Positions 54,051 through 62,677 of a DNA stretch of 64,000 nt are shown one piece after another (the stretch's first letter is position 1; each line of letters opens with the position of its first letter). This DNA is from Exiguobacterium marinum DSM 16307 (GTDB taxonomy: Bacteria > Bacillota > Bacilli > Exiguobacteriales > Exiguobacteriaceae). Made by a program: the position numbers and the translations under genes. The DNA lies in contig NZ_KK211189.1 in assembly GCF_000620845.1 (NCBI RefSeq), positions 573,662 through 637,661 on the forward strand. Direction: 5' to 3'. A model generated the notes under the pieces. The model ran no database searches. It worked only from the letters and a program-made list of their open reading frames with translations, and was not told the DNA's origin.

Positions 54051-54660
54051 GCAGCTTCGCCTTTACTTTGTGTGTGGAACGACGGACGCATCCGATTTGG
54101 TGACGACCGTCAAAACGGCACTTCGATGTGGTGTGACATGTTTTCAATTTCGCGAAAAAGGTAAAGATGCATTGTATGGAGATGAAAAAGAAGCGATGGC
54201 AAGGACGCTCCAACATGAATGTCGAGAAGCAAAGGTCCCGTTCATCATCAACGACGATGTTGAATTGGCGCTCGCGATTGACGCGGATGGCATCCACGTC
54301 GGACAAGATGACTTACCTGCCAAACAAGTTCGAGAACGGCTAGGACCTGATAAATGGTTAGGGGTGTCGGTCCATACGATGGAGGAAGTCAGTGCAGCTC
54401 TTCCGTTCGCAGATTATGTCGGCATCGGTCCGATTCATGAGACGCGAAGTAAACTGGATGCAGGGATTGTGCGTGGCACGGAACTGGTTCAACAAGTTCG
54501 TCGACACTATCCACTGCTGCCGATTGTGGGGATTGGGGGCATTCGTCCCGATCATGTCCCTGCTATTATTGATGACGGGGCAGACGGTGTTGCCGTCATC
54601 TCCGCCATCGCTTCTGCACCGGATGTAGCAGAAGCTACCCGGCGTTTCGCTTGTCTCTGA
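54019..54660 (+). CDS. thiE: thiamine-phosphate synthase
   Basis: 213 residues; joins HMP-PP and thiazole-phosphate. TIM-barrel motifs: FQFREKGKDALYG, INDDVELALAIDADGIHVGQ, GVSVHTMEE, YVGIGPIHETRSK and VVGIGGI-like (IVGIGGIRPDHV). Start TTG 54019 follows AAGGAGAAC. It overlaps the end of thiD by 32 bases in another frame. Final gene of the riboswitch operon. Confidence 0.94.
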   Translation: MTSCTKQALAKQLRLYFVCGTTDASDLVTTVKTALRCGVTCFQFREKGKDALYGDEKEAMARTLQHECREAKVPFIINDDVELALAIDADGIHVGQDDLPAKQVRERLGPDKWLGVSVHTMEEVSAALPFADYVGIGPIHETRSKLDAGIVRGTELVQQVRRHYPLLPIVGIGGIRPDHVPAIIDDGADGVAVISAIASAPDVAEATRRFACL

Positions 54661-54685
54661 ATTCAATTTTTGAGGAGGAAGACAG

Positions 54686-55324
54686 ATGAACGTATTTGTT
54701 ATCGGTGCAAACGGTCAGATTGGCCACCAGTTGGTCGAAAAGTTACACAAAGAAGGAAAACATCAAGTCACGGCGATGGTACGTAAAGAAGAACAACTCG
54801 AGGACTTCAAGTCAAAAGGATATAACGCGGTACTTGGCGACCTCGAAGGTTCAGTGGCAGACTTACAAAAGGCGATTGATGGAATGGATGCCATCGTGTT
54901 CGCGGCTGGTTCTGGTGGAAGTACTGGAGCAGACAAGACACTCTTGATTGACCTAGACGGTGCGGCGAAGAGTATCGAGGCGGCACAAGCGAATGGGAAC
55001 ATCAAACACTTCGTTATGCTCAGCGCCTTAAAAGCAGAGGATCGTTCAGCCTGGCCTGATTCGATGAAACCATACTATGTGGCGAAACATCATGCCGATC
55101 GTTTACTAGAACAAAGTGGGCTCACGTATACGATTGTGCGTCCGGGTGCGTTGACAGATGACGCGGGAACGGGCAAAGTGAACACGAATTTCGAAGGTAG
55201 TGGTGAGATTCCACGTGAAGACGTGGCATCGTTCTTGGTGCATGTCCTTCATAACCATTCGAACGCTCAGAACAAAGCGATTGATTTGATTAAAGGAGAT
55301 ACCCCAATCGAAGAAACGCTATAA
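54686..55324 (+). CDS. NAD(P)-binding protein, YhfK/NmrA type
   Basis: 212 residues, atypical SDR. Rossmann motif VIGANGQIGHQLVE near residue 5, MVRKEEQ for NADP specificity, and YYVAKHHADRLLEQSGL instead of the full Tyr-Lys dyad. Related proteins reduce quinones or sense redox. GGAGGAAG precedes the ATG. Separate from thiE by 25 bases. Confidence 0.88.
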   Translation: MNVFVIGANGQIGHQLVEKLHKEGKHQVTAMVRKEEQLEDFKSKGYNAVLGDLEGSVADLQKAIDGMDAIVFAAGSGGSTGADKTLLIDLDGAAKSIEAAQANGNIKHFVMLSALKAEDRSAWPDSMKPYYVAKHHADRLLEQSGLTYTIVRPGALTDDAGTGKVNTNFEGSGEIPREDVASFLVHVLHNHSNAQNKAIDLIKGDTPIEETL

Positions 55325-55338
55325 GTAGGTCGAAACAA

Positions 55339-55366
55339 GAACGGGATGTAAACCATCCCGTTTTTT
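55339..55366 (+). terminator. terminator after the NAD(P)-binding gene
   Basis: AACGGGATG-TAAAC-CATCCCGTT stem followed by six T. Confidence 0.9.
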
Positions 55367-55435
55367 GTCACGTTAAAGAGGGGAAAGTCAGCAGAATAGC
55401 GAAATGAAGAATAAGAACAGGTGAGGAGGTTCCGC

Positions 55436-57001
55436 GTGACCGAGATGTTTATTTATCTGGCGGTCTATTTGTTGCCGTCATTTTTACTCGGATTTTTAGC
55501 ACTCGATGTCTTTCAACGAAATCCGAATAAAGTCGAGCATCGTTTGCTGAGCCTATTTGTGTTCGGATATTCGATGCTTTTCTTGGCAGAGTTTGTCCGG
55601 CATCTTTCACCGATTGAATATAGTCCGGCACTCATTACATATTGGTTTGGGAATGCCGGCATCTTGATCTTTATCTTCTCCATTCATTTCATATTGAACA
55701 TTACGGGTGTCGGTGCGAAGGCGCCACGTTGGCTGTATCCATGGGTTGTCTACTTGCCATTGATTCCAATCGTGTTGACGTACGTGCAGAGAGAAAATAT
55801 TACGAACAGTCAACGGTTCGAACAGGTCGGAATTTGGATTTATCCTGAGTTCAATTCATCCTATTTGGTTACCTTAACTGTCGGGAATATTTTTCACACC
55901 CTGATTATCTTTCTTATTTTTTATGCGTTACGACGAACAGAACGTAGGGAACATCAGCGGGTATTACGGATGTTATTTTGGACGGCATTAGTCATATTGG
56001 TGTGGGACATCGTGTTCGGTTATTTTCAATTCCGTGGATTTATTCCACCGTACTCTTATATGTATGGAGGGCTCGTTTGGGCGGTGGCGCTCGTCATCGC
56101 GATGAATCGTTTAGACTTCTTAACCTCTTATGTTAAACGATATGGGACACTCTATAATTTAAATCCATCCGCTATCTTGTTGATTGATCCGGATGGTAGG
56201 GTGGAAAGTGCGAATCCGGCTGCGCGAACATTGTTTCATACGGTCCGCGTCGTGAATGAACGGTTTGTCGATTTGTTGCCAGAAAAGAAAAAAGCAGAGT
56301 GGATGGAACACTACACCAAACACTTTCGGACACGTAAAAAGTTTATAGAGTTCGAAACGAAAATTATGACGAAGTCTGGACAAGAACGGTACGTCGTTAT
56401 CGATGGGGACTTTGTCGATATCGATCGAACGATTCATGGGATGATCATCATTCGGGACGTCCATTCGTTCAAAGAGGCCGAGCAGACGATTCGCTTCTTC
56501 GCTTACCATGATCCACTTACGAAATTGGCTAATCGCCGTGCGTTTTATGAACAAGCAGACCATGCGCTCCTGAGTGCCTCGCGACTATCTTTGCTGGTCA
56601 TTGATTTGGACGGTTTCAAAGCGGTCAACGATACGTATGGCCATCAAATCGGTGATCATTTCTTAACACATTTAGGTGGACTGTTGGAAGCTTCGGCACG
56701 AGACGTCGGCTTGGCATCCCGTGTCGGAGGAGATGAGTTCTATATTTATTTAGTCGATTTAACAGATTCTGAAGTGCTTGCATTCATTCACGAACTTCAG
56801 CTGACGTTAAATCAGAACCCGTACCAAACGTCGGATGTGACGATTCCAATCCGGGCGAGTATCGGAGTCAGTCATGCCCCGGATCAAGGAACTGATTTAG
56901 ATACATTGATTCATAAAGCAGACCAGGCGATGTACCAAATCAAACAAGACGGCAAAAATGATTATGCGGTTTATGATGAGGCGTTACATGGTCCAACATA
57001 A
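55436..57001 (+). CDS. membrane diguanylate cyclase (7TM-PAS-GGDEF)
   Basis: About 521 residues. Seven or so N-terminal helices form a membrane sensor module; a PAS-like domain spans about residues 235-345 (AILLIDPDGRVESANPAART); the GGDEF domain is about 350-515 with HDPLTKLANRRAFYE and the intact active site RVGGDEFYIYL. No RxxD inhibitory site is evident upstream of GGDEF by eye. Predicted to make c-di-GMP from GTP. GTG 55436 is chosen behind GAGGAGG. Confidence 0.9.
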   Translation: MTEMFIYLAVYLLPSFLLGFLALDVFQRNPNKVEHRLLSLFVFGYSMLFLAEFVRHLSPIEYSPALITYWFGNAGILIFIFSIHFILNITGVGAKAPRWLYPWVVYLPLIPIVLTYVQRENITNSQRFEQVGIWIYPEFNSSYLVTLTVGNIFHTLIIFLIFYALRRTERREHQRVLRMLFWTALVILVWDIVFGYFQFRGFIPPYSYMYGGLVWAVALVIAMNRLDFLTSYVKRYGTLYNLNPSAILLIDPDGRVESANPAARTLFHTVRVVNERFVDLLPEKKKAEWMEHYTKHFRTRKKFIEFETKIMTKSGQERYVVIDGDFVDIDRTIHGMIIIRDVHSFKEAEQTIRFFAYHDPLTKLANRRAFYEQADHALLSASRLSLLVIDLDGFKAVNDTYGHQIGDHFLTHLGGLLEASARDVGLASRVGGDEFYIYLVDLTDSEVLAFIHELQLTLNQNPYQTSDVTIPIRASIGVSHAPDQGTDLDTLIHKADQAMYQIKQDGKNDYAVYDEALHGPT

Positions 57002-57043
57002 CGGGAACATAGAAATGGTTAATCATTGAGAGGAGGATGGAAC

Positions 57044-57493
57044 ATGTCAGAAAGACCGTTAGTGACGATGCGCGCCGAAGGAGAGGCTGGAGGCGTCAAG
57101 ACGACTGTGCGTGTAGGAGAACACACCCCTTTTATCGTAGATGAGCCGGAGCGACTCGGTGGAACGAATATGGGGCCGAACCCACTCGAATATCTTCTCG
57201 GAGCATTATCGTCTTGTACGACCGTCATGATTGCTTATGTCGCCCAGGACATGAGCTTTGAGTATGAAGGGGTCGAGTTCGTGACGGAAGGGACACTCGA
57301 TCCACGAGGGTTCCAAGGGATGGAAGGTGTGCGCACTTACTTCGAGTCGGTTCATATGAAAATCGTACTCGACACGACCGAATCGGATGAGCGGATTGCG
57401 GAATTACGGAAAGGCGTCGAAGCACGATGTCCAATCCACAATCTCATGCATACGGCGGATGTCGCGATGACGGCAGAATGGGTTCGAAAATAA
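57044..57493 (+). CDS. OsmC/Ohr-family protein
   Basis: 149-residue peroxidatic protein. The two active cysteines are in LGALSSCTTVMIAYVAQ near residue 60 and EARCPIHNLM near 130. The family reduces organic hydroperoxides or handles persulfides. GAGGAGG stands before ATG 57044. A hairpin terminator follows at 57493. Confidence 0.92.
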   Translation: MSERPLVTMRAEGEAGGVKTTVRVGEHTPFIVDEPERLGGTNMGPNPLEYLLGALSSCTTVMIAYVAQDMSFEYEGVEFVTEGTLDPRGFQGMEGVRTYFESVHMKIVLDTTESDERIAELRKGVEARCPIHNLMHTADVAMTAEWVRK

Positions 57494-57519
57494 AGATGGG
57501 GGAAACCTCATCTTTTTTA
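57493..57519 (+). terminator. terminator after the OsmC gene
   Basis: AAGATGGGG-GAAA-CCTCATCTT (one G-T pair) followed by six T. Confidence 0.82.
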
Positions 57520-57556
57520 CATAGAAATCGCGAAAAAGAGCATGGGGGGAAGACGA

Positions 57557-57690
57557 ATGCATCACCGACCGATGACGCGTGAATGGGCAGGTCAAATTCA
57601 AGAATGGACCTACGGAGCTCCTTATGACTTTTATAATCAACCGCATTCTGAAGAGGGAATCACCGAGTTGATGACGTATCAGGCGATTAT
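57557..57690 (+). pseudogene. GNAT acetyltransferase gene, broken after about 44 codons
   Basis: The start MHHRPMTREWAGQIQEWTYG, then APYDFYNQ, resembles the opening of GNAT acetyltransferases. ATG 57557 has GGGGGA at the right distance. From about 57688 the DNA stops coding for this protein and becomes a piece of tnpB in another frame, so about 100 codons of the acetyltransferase are lost. A hybrid frame runs to 57799 but is not expected to be functional. Confidence 0.75.
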
Positions 57691-57763
57691 GGACGGACAC
57701 TCATCAAGGCAAATCAATGGTACGCATCAACGCAAATTTGTTCCGCTTGTGGCGAGTAGTTCA
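57688..57763 (+). mobile_element. minimal IS605-type scar: TnpB piece joined to the right end
   Basis: 57688-57754 matches tnpB at 3907-3973 with about 8 mismatches in 67 bases by hand count (it would read GRTLIKANQWYASTQICSAC). At the shared hexamer GTGGCG the sequence jumps straight to the element's right end, GAGTAGTTCA, as at 4201-4210. Relative to the larger remnant, 228 bases (3974-4201) are missing between two GTGGCG copies. It sits exactly between the broken GNAT gene and the DUF4385 gene. Confidence 0.8.
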
Positions 57764-58207
57764 CCCGTACTGTTTTTGATGTGCTTTTTTACGTCGTAAA
57801 TAATCGTCATCGGCACGGAGCTGATCCCAATACGTTTTGAAGATACGAGCGGACTCTGCCTTCTCCTCATCGATTTGACGCTCATGAATGTCACCGTCTT
57901 CTTTATATTTACGACCGCCTTTATAATTGGCATAGCGCCGGGCCCGTGTATAGCCCATTTGGATGAACTTTCGGGCCATATCCATCCCGACGAAATCATC
58001 GTTCGCGCGATATGTTTCAAACAGCTCCATGATTTCTTCAGCGGATTGCTGGGCAATTTCAGGTGTCTTGAATCGCCAATGCGGCAAAATTTCACTTTTA
58101 TACGGTTCGATGAGTAGCACACCTTGTTCGCCACGGCCGACCCGGTACAGTTCGGGTTGTTGTCGGAAGTCGATTTCATCGAAGTTTAAATCATAATCAA
58201 ATGGCAT
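57761..58207 (-). CDS. DUF4385-family protein
   Basis: 148 residues of unknown function. Landmarks are FDYDLNFDEIDFRQQPELYR, VGRGEQGVLLIEPYK, LPHWRFKTPEIA and YTRARRYANYKGGRKY. ATG 58207 is preferred since AGGAGGA stands six bases before it. Its stop codon TGA is the reverse complement of the TCA ending the IS right end (57761-57763), so the gene's last codons were cut and closed by the element. An alternative minus-strand frame over the same DNA (57727-58179) is not coding. Confidence 0.8.
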   Translation of the reverse strand: MPFDYDLNFDEIDFRQQPELYRVGRGEQGVLLIEPYKSEILPHWRFKTPEIAQQSAEEIMELFETYRANDDFVGMDMARKFIQMGYTRARRYANYKGGRKYKEDGDIHERQIDEEKAESARIFKTYWDQLRADDDYLRRKKAHQKQYG

Positions 58208-58281
58208 GTTCATTCCTCCTCGCCTAACGTTTCCCATTAGGTCGGTGGAGGAAACAACTCAAAGTAAAAGGACGGGTTGAT

Positions 58282-58824
58282 ATGATCACTCTAGAGACAG
58301 AACGATTGATGTTACGAGCGTTCACGTTAGAAGACGCAGAAGACATGTATCATTACGCAAAAGATGAGCGTGTCGGACCGATGGCGGGTTGGGCACCCCA
58401 TGAATCGATTGACGAAACGAGGGACGTCATTCGACTCTTCATCGAGGAAGCGGACGTATGGGCCATCGTTTTGAAAGAGACTGGGCAAGTGATTGGCAGC
58501 ATCGGACTACATGATCGAAGACCGGATCCGTCGATTCAACATGATGCACAACGTGAGATCGGCTATGTGCTCAGTCCAGATCATTGGGGGAATAGTTACG
58601 TGCCGGAAGCCGTTCAGGCGATGATTCGATTCGGATTCGAAGAGTTAAAGCTAGAGCGGATTTGGTGCGGCTATTTCAGCTTCAATGATCAATCGCGACG
58701 CGTCGTGGAAAAGTCAGGCTTTACCTATGCCTTCACGAAGACACAGGAACTGACCCGACTCGATGGGCGAACGGTAGATTGCTTCGTCTATGTACAACTA
58801 AACCCTGTTTCAATCACACACTGA
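58282..58824 (+). CDS. RimJ/RimL-type GNAT acetyltransferase
   Basis: 180 residues. TERLMLRAFTLEDAEDMYHY at the start, REIGYVLSPDHWGNSYVPEA, and SFNDQSRRVVEKSGF are typical of the Rim group, which acetylates protein N-termini or other amines. The gene's last bases belong to a terminator. Confidence 0.9.
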   Translation: MITLETERLMLRAFTLEDAEDMYHYAKDERVGPMAGWAPHESIDETRDVIRLFIEEADVWAIVLKETGQVIGSIGLHDRRPDPSIQHDAQREIGYVLSPDHWGNSYVPEAVQAMIRFGFEELKLERIWCGYFSFNDQSRRVVEKSGFTYAFTKTQELTRLDGRTVDCFVYVQLNPVSITH

Positions 58825-58847
58825 GAATGAGTTCAGTGTGTTTTTTC
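58817..58847 (+). terminator. terminator after the Rim-type gene
   Basis: ACACACTGA-GAATGAGT-TCAGTGTGT followed by six T; includes the end of the gene. Confidence 0.85.
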
Positions 58848-58867
58848 ATGAAATCATAAAAAAACCC

Positions 58868-58915
58868 TTGATATGTAACCGGTTACACATTAAGATGGTT
58901 TTGTAAGCGTTTCCA
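58868..58915 (+). promoter_or_regulatory. rbs promoter with RbsR operator in the spacer and a cre downstream
   Basis: TTGATA (58868-58873), 17-base spacer, TAAGAT (58891-58896). The spacer begins with the palindrome TGTAACCGGTTACA (58874-58887), a LacI-family operator. TGTAAGCGTTTCCA (58902-58915) fits the catabolite-response element except for one position, downstream of the start point, where CcpA would block elongation. Confidence 0.85.
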
Positions 58916-58931
58916 GAACGGAGGATGTCAA

Positions 58932-59909
58932 ATGGCGACCATCAAGCAAGTGGCAAAACACGCAAACGTCTCGGTGGCGACAGTGTCACGCGTCATGAAC
59001 AAAAGCGGATATGTGAGCGAAGAGGCGAAAGAAGCGGTTGAAAAGGCGATTGCGGAATTGAACTACGCACCAAATCGAGTCGCGCGTTCACTCTATAAAA
59101 AATCGTCTAATTTGATTGGGCTCATCATGCCAGACATCACGAACCCGTTCTTTCCACAGTTGGCTCGGGCGATTGAGGACGTTGCAAATCAGCACGGGTA
59201 TCAAGTCGTCTTATGTAACACGGACGAACAACTTGAAAAAGAACAGACGTATTTGATTGCCCTGCAGACGATGCACGTCGATGGCTTGATTATCACGACG
59301 AACCATTCACACAATCCGAATTACGAGACGTTAGATTTACCCATGGTCGCACTTGACCGAATCGTGAAAGCGGGCATCGATGCGGTTATATCTGACGGAT
59401 ATGAGGGTGGGAAGTTGGCGGCCGACACGTTGCTAGAACGTGGTGCGACAAGACTGGCACATATTGCCGGTCCGGATCATTTAAAGACAGTCAAACGTCG
59501 GACGGAAGGATTCGTCGAAGCGGCAGGAGACAAGCTTGTCGGAATGACCGAATCGACTTTCACGTTTAAAGATGCTTTGAAAGCATCCCAACAACTATTC
59601 GACCATTCCTGGCCGTTCGATGGGATCTTCGCAGCGAACGATGTGATTGCGGCCGCTGTGTTGCAGGAAGCCGTCCGTCGGAACATTCGTGTCCCGGAAG
59701 AACTGCAGGTCATCGGGTATGACGGAATCGAGCTAGGTGAGATGACGTCTCCACCACTGACGACCATCGTGCAACCCATCTATGAGATGGGACGAGTCGC
59801 GACCGAACGATTACTGGACTTGATTGAGAAGAAAGACACGCGACCGAAAGAGATGCTATTACCGGTCACGTTACTTGAAAGACAAACGACAAAGCGGAAG
59901 GAGAGATAA
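58932..59909 (+). CDS. rbsR: ribose operon repressor, LacI family
   Basis: 325 residues. HTH TIKQVAKHANVSVATVSRVM at the N-terminus and hinge ELNYAPNRVARSLYKKSSNL, then a periplasmic-binding-protein-like sensor domain (LIMPDITNPFFPQ; FAANDVIAAAV; IGYDGIELGEM). The neighbouring rbsKDACB genes and an operator in the promoter spacer identify the ribose regulon. GGAGGATG precedes the start. Confidence 0.93.
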   Translation: MATIKQVAKHANVSVATVSRVMNKSGYVSEEAKEAVEKAIAELNYAPNRVARSLYKKSSNLIGLIMPDITNPFFPQLARAIEDVANQHGYQVVLCNTDEQLEKEQTYLIALQTMHVDGLIITTNHSHNPNYETLDLPMVALDRIVKAGIDAVISDGYEGGKLAADTLLERGATRLAHIAGPDHLKTVKRRTEGFVEAAGDKLVGMTESTFTFKDALKASQQLFDHSWPFDGIFAANDVIAAAVLQEAVRRNIRVPEELQVIGYDGIELGEMTSPPLTTIVQPIYEMGRVATERLLDLIEKKDTRPKEMLLPVTLLERQTTKRKER

Positions 59910-59912
59910 AGA

Positions 59913-60797
59913 ATGAAACGCATTGTTGTCATTGGCAGTATATCGATGGACCTCGTCGTCACGTCCGACAAACGTCCAAGAGCAGGGGAAACGGTCATCG
60001 GTGAGTCGTTCCGTACCGTTCCAGGGGGGAAAGGTGCGAACCAGGCAGTCGCTGCCTCCAAGCTAGGCGGCGCTGTAAAGATGGTCGGCTGTGTCGGAAG
60101 TGATCCGTTCGGACAACAGGTTGTCGAAAACTTCAAACAGCACAACGTCGATGTCACGCACGTTCGCATTATACCAGATGAAGTGACCGGTACAGCTCAC
60201 ATCGTATTGGCAGAAGAGGATAACTCGATTGTCGTCGTCCAATCGGCGAACAAGAAGGTCGTCTTCACGGAGGATGAACTGAATCAACTTCTCGATGAGC
60301 AGTCGTTCGTACTCTTACAGCTCGAGATTCCGATTGAAACGGTCAAACAAGTGACGTCTTATTGTCAGTCAAAAGGGATACCAGTGTTACTCAATCCGGC
60401 ACCGTCTCAACCGCTTCCGCCAGAAGTGGTTGAACAAGTCACCTATCTGACACCGAACGAACATGAGTGCCGTGACTTATTTAACGGAATGTCCGTAGAT
60501 GACGTTCTCGAACGCTATCCGAACAAGCTACTTGTCACGGAAGGCGTCCATGGCGTTCGATTCCACGATGGGAAACAGGTGCGACACGTACCCGCCATTC
60601 GAGCGAACGTCGTCGATACGACAGGAGCCGGGGATACGTTCAACGGGGCACTTGCTGTCGCACTTGGTGAACAGGGTGACCTAGAGGCAGCTGTTCGATT
60701 TGCTGTGGTCGCGTCAGGAATGAGTGTCGAAGGTTTTGGTGCACAAGGTGGTATGCCGACACGGCAAGATGTACAACAACGATTGGAGCGCGTGTGA
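59913..60797 (+). CDS. rbsK: ribokinase
   Basis: 294 residues, PfkB family; phosphorylates ribose. Start GSISMDLVVTSDKRPRAGET, GGKGANQAVAASKLGG near residue 40, and the catalytic DTTGAGDTFNGAL near 240. AAGGAGAG precedes the start. Stop TGA and rbsD ATG share a base (TGATG). Confidence 0.96.
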   Translation: MKRIVVIGSISMDLVVTSDKRPRAGETVIGESFRTVPGGKGANQAVAASKLGGAVKMVGCVGSDPFGQQVVENFKQHNVDVTHVRIIPDEVTGTAHIVLAEEDNSIVVVQSANKKVVFTEDELNQLLDEQSFVLLQLEIPIETVKQVTSYCQSKGIPVLLNPAPSQPLPPEVVEQVTYLTPNEHECRDLFNGMSVDDVLERYPNKLLVTEGVHGVRFHDGKQVRHVPAIRANVVDTTGAGDTFNGALAVALGEQGDLEAAVRFAVVASGMSVEGFGAQGGMPTRQDVQQRLERV

Positions 60798-61186
60798 TGA
60801 AAAAACAAGGAATTTTGAATAGTCATTTAGCTAAAATCTTTGCTGACCTCGGACATACGGATCGAGTCGTCATCGCGGATTGCGGGTTGCCGATTCCGGA
60901 CGGTGTGAAGCGTGTCGATCTCAGTCTTCGCATCGGGGAACCTTCTTTTTTAGACGTACTAGATGCCGTTGACTCTGATATGGTCGTGGAGCGCATTACA
61001 ATTGCCGAGGAAATTCTCACACACAACCCGACGATTGCGGATTCACTGAAAGAACGGTACACGAGCATCGACATGTGTTCGCATGAAGACTTTAAACGAG
61101 AAGTCGCAAAAGCAAAAGTCGTCATTCGAACTGGGGAAGCGACACCTTACGCCAACGTTATCTTACACGCCGGGGTCATTTTTTAA
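60797..61186 (+). CDS. rbsD: D-ribose pyranase
   Basis: 129 residues; interconverts ribose pyranose and furanose for the kinase. GILNSHLAKIFADLGHTDRV (catalytic His near 20), VIADCGLPIP, and GEATPYANVILHAGVIF at the end. Starts within the rbsK stop. Confidence 0.95.
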   Translation: MKKQGILNSHLAKIFADLGHTDRVVIADCGLPIPDGVKRVDLSLRIGEPSFLDVLDAVDSDMVVERITIAEEILTHNPTIADSLKERYTSIDMCSHEDFKREVAKAKVVIRTGEATPYANVILHAGVIF

Positions 61187-61197
61187 GGGGGGATTCG

Positions 61198-62676
61198 ATG
61201 CATATTCAGTTGAAAGGCATCCATAAGTCGTTCGGGCCAGTCTCCGTCTTAAAAGGAGTCGATTTTGAACTGTTACCTGGAGAGATTCATGCGCTCATGG
61301 GTGAGAACGGTGCCGGGAAATCGACGTTGATGAAAGTGATGACCGGTCTTCACGCTCAAGATGAAGGAGAGATCCTGATCGATGAGAAGAGACGGCAATT
61401 CAAGCACCCAAAAGAAGCGGAGCAAGAAGGCATCGCCTTCATTCATCAAGAACTCAATATCTTACCTGAGATGACGGTGACGGAGAACCTGTTTCTCGGT
61501 CGAGAACTGACGGGGCCGTTTGGGACAATCAAACAGCAAGAGATGGCGAGGCGGGCTCGGGAGTATCTAGCAGAATTGAATGTCTTCATGGACGTCAATG
61601 AAGTGGCACGCAATTTATCTGTCGGTCAGCAACAGATGATTGAGATTGCGAAGGCGCTCATGACGGACGCGAAAGTCATCGTCATGGATGAACCGACAGC
61701 TGCCTTGACGGACCGCGAAATTCAGGCACTCTTCGCCGTATCACGGGCATTACGGGACCAGGGAGTATCCATCATCTACATCTCCCACCGGATGGAAGAA
61801 ATTTTTGACTTGTGTGACCGTATTACCGTACTTCGGGACGGACAGTCCATCTCAACACGTATGATTCAAGACACTTCCTTTGAGGAAACCGTACGCGACA
61901 TGGTCGGACGTGAAATCGGTGAACGGTATCCGACGCGCACTGCGACGCTCGGGGACATCGTGCTCGAAGTAAATGATTTAATAGGTAACCGGTTCCACAA
62001 TGTATCGTTCAACGTTCGCGCAGGAGAAATCATCGGATTCTCAGGGTTGATGGGAGCGGGACGGACCGAGGTGATGCGTGCCCTGTTCGGGGCGGACACT
62101 CATAAAGGAGGAGTCATTAAACTGAACGGGAAACCGATTCGCATCAAGACTCCGGCAGACGCCATCAAGCACGGCATCGCATTTTTGACAGAGGACCGAA
62201 AAGGAGAGGGGTTGCTACTCGACTTCTCGCTCCGAGAAAATCTGTCACTCCCGACACTCGACAAGCGGACGAAAGGGTCCGTCATCTCGAAACATCAAGA
62301 AGCGACGTTCGCGGAGACGTACTTGCAAAAACTGCGGGTCAAGCACCATTCGATGGAACAAAAAGTGAAATCGCTGTCCGGTGGGAACCAACAGAAGATT
62401 GTGCTCGGTAAATGGTTAGGTGTCGAGCCGGACGTCTTGATTTTGGATGAACCAACCCGTGGCGTCGATGTCGGCGCCAAGAAAGAAATTTATAACATCA
62501 TGAGCGATCTCGCAGAATCAGGTGTTGCCATCATCATGGTCTCTTCTGATTTACCAGAAGTGCTCGGCATGAGCGACCGAATTGTCGTCATGCGAGAAGG
62601 CGTCATCACTGGTACGCTCACGAAACAAGAGGCGACACAAGAAAAAGTTATGACATATGCGACAGGAGGGCAATGA
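61198..62676 (+). CDS. rbsA: ribose ABC transporter ATP-binding protein
   Basis: 492 residues with two ABC domains. First: Walker A GENGAGKST near residue 35, signature LSVGQQQMIEIAKAL, Walker B VIVMDEPTAAL. Second: SGLMGAGRTEVMRA, signature LSGGNQQKIVLGKWL, ILDEPTRGVDVGAK. The Walker-type loop of the second half is the family's usual variant. AAGGGGGGA precedes the ATG. Drives sugar import from the cytosolic side. Confidence 0.95.
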   Translation: MHIQLKGIHKSFGPVSVLKGVDFELLPGEIHALMGENGAGKSTLMKVMTGLHAQDEGEILIDEKRRQFKHPKEAEQEGIAFIHQELNILPEMTVTENLFLGRELTGPFGTIKQQEMARRAREYLAELNVFMDVNEVARNLSVGQQQMIEIAKALMTDAKVIVMDEPTAALTDREIQALFAVSRALRDQGVSIIYISHRMEEIFDLCDRITVLRDGQSISTRMIQDTSFEETVRDMVGREIGERYPTRTATLGDIVLEVNDLIGNRFHNVSFNVRAGEIIGFSGLMGAGRTEVMRALFGADTHKGGVIKLNGKPIRIKTPADAIKHGIAFLTEDRKGEGLLLDFSLRENLSLPTLDKRTKGSVISKHQEATFAETYLQKLRVKHHSMEQKVKSLSGGNQQKIVLGKWLGVEPDVLILDEPTRGVDVGAKKEIYNIMSDLAESGVAIIMVSSDLPEVLGMSDRIVVMREGVITGTLTKQEATQEKVMTYATGGQ

Positions 62677-62677
62677 C

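Noticed and set aside
57542-57799. An 85-codon hybrid frame of GNAT start and IS sequence, considered as a new gene
   Set aside because: Its second half is IS sequence read in the wrong frame; more simply a broken gene.
57727-58179. A 150-codon minus-strand frame overlapping DUF4385
   Set aside because: The alternative frame at 57761-58207 has the family motifs and a ribosome binding site; this one is lysine/serine-rich shadow.
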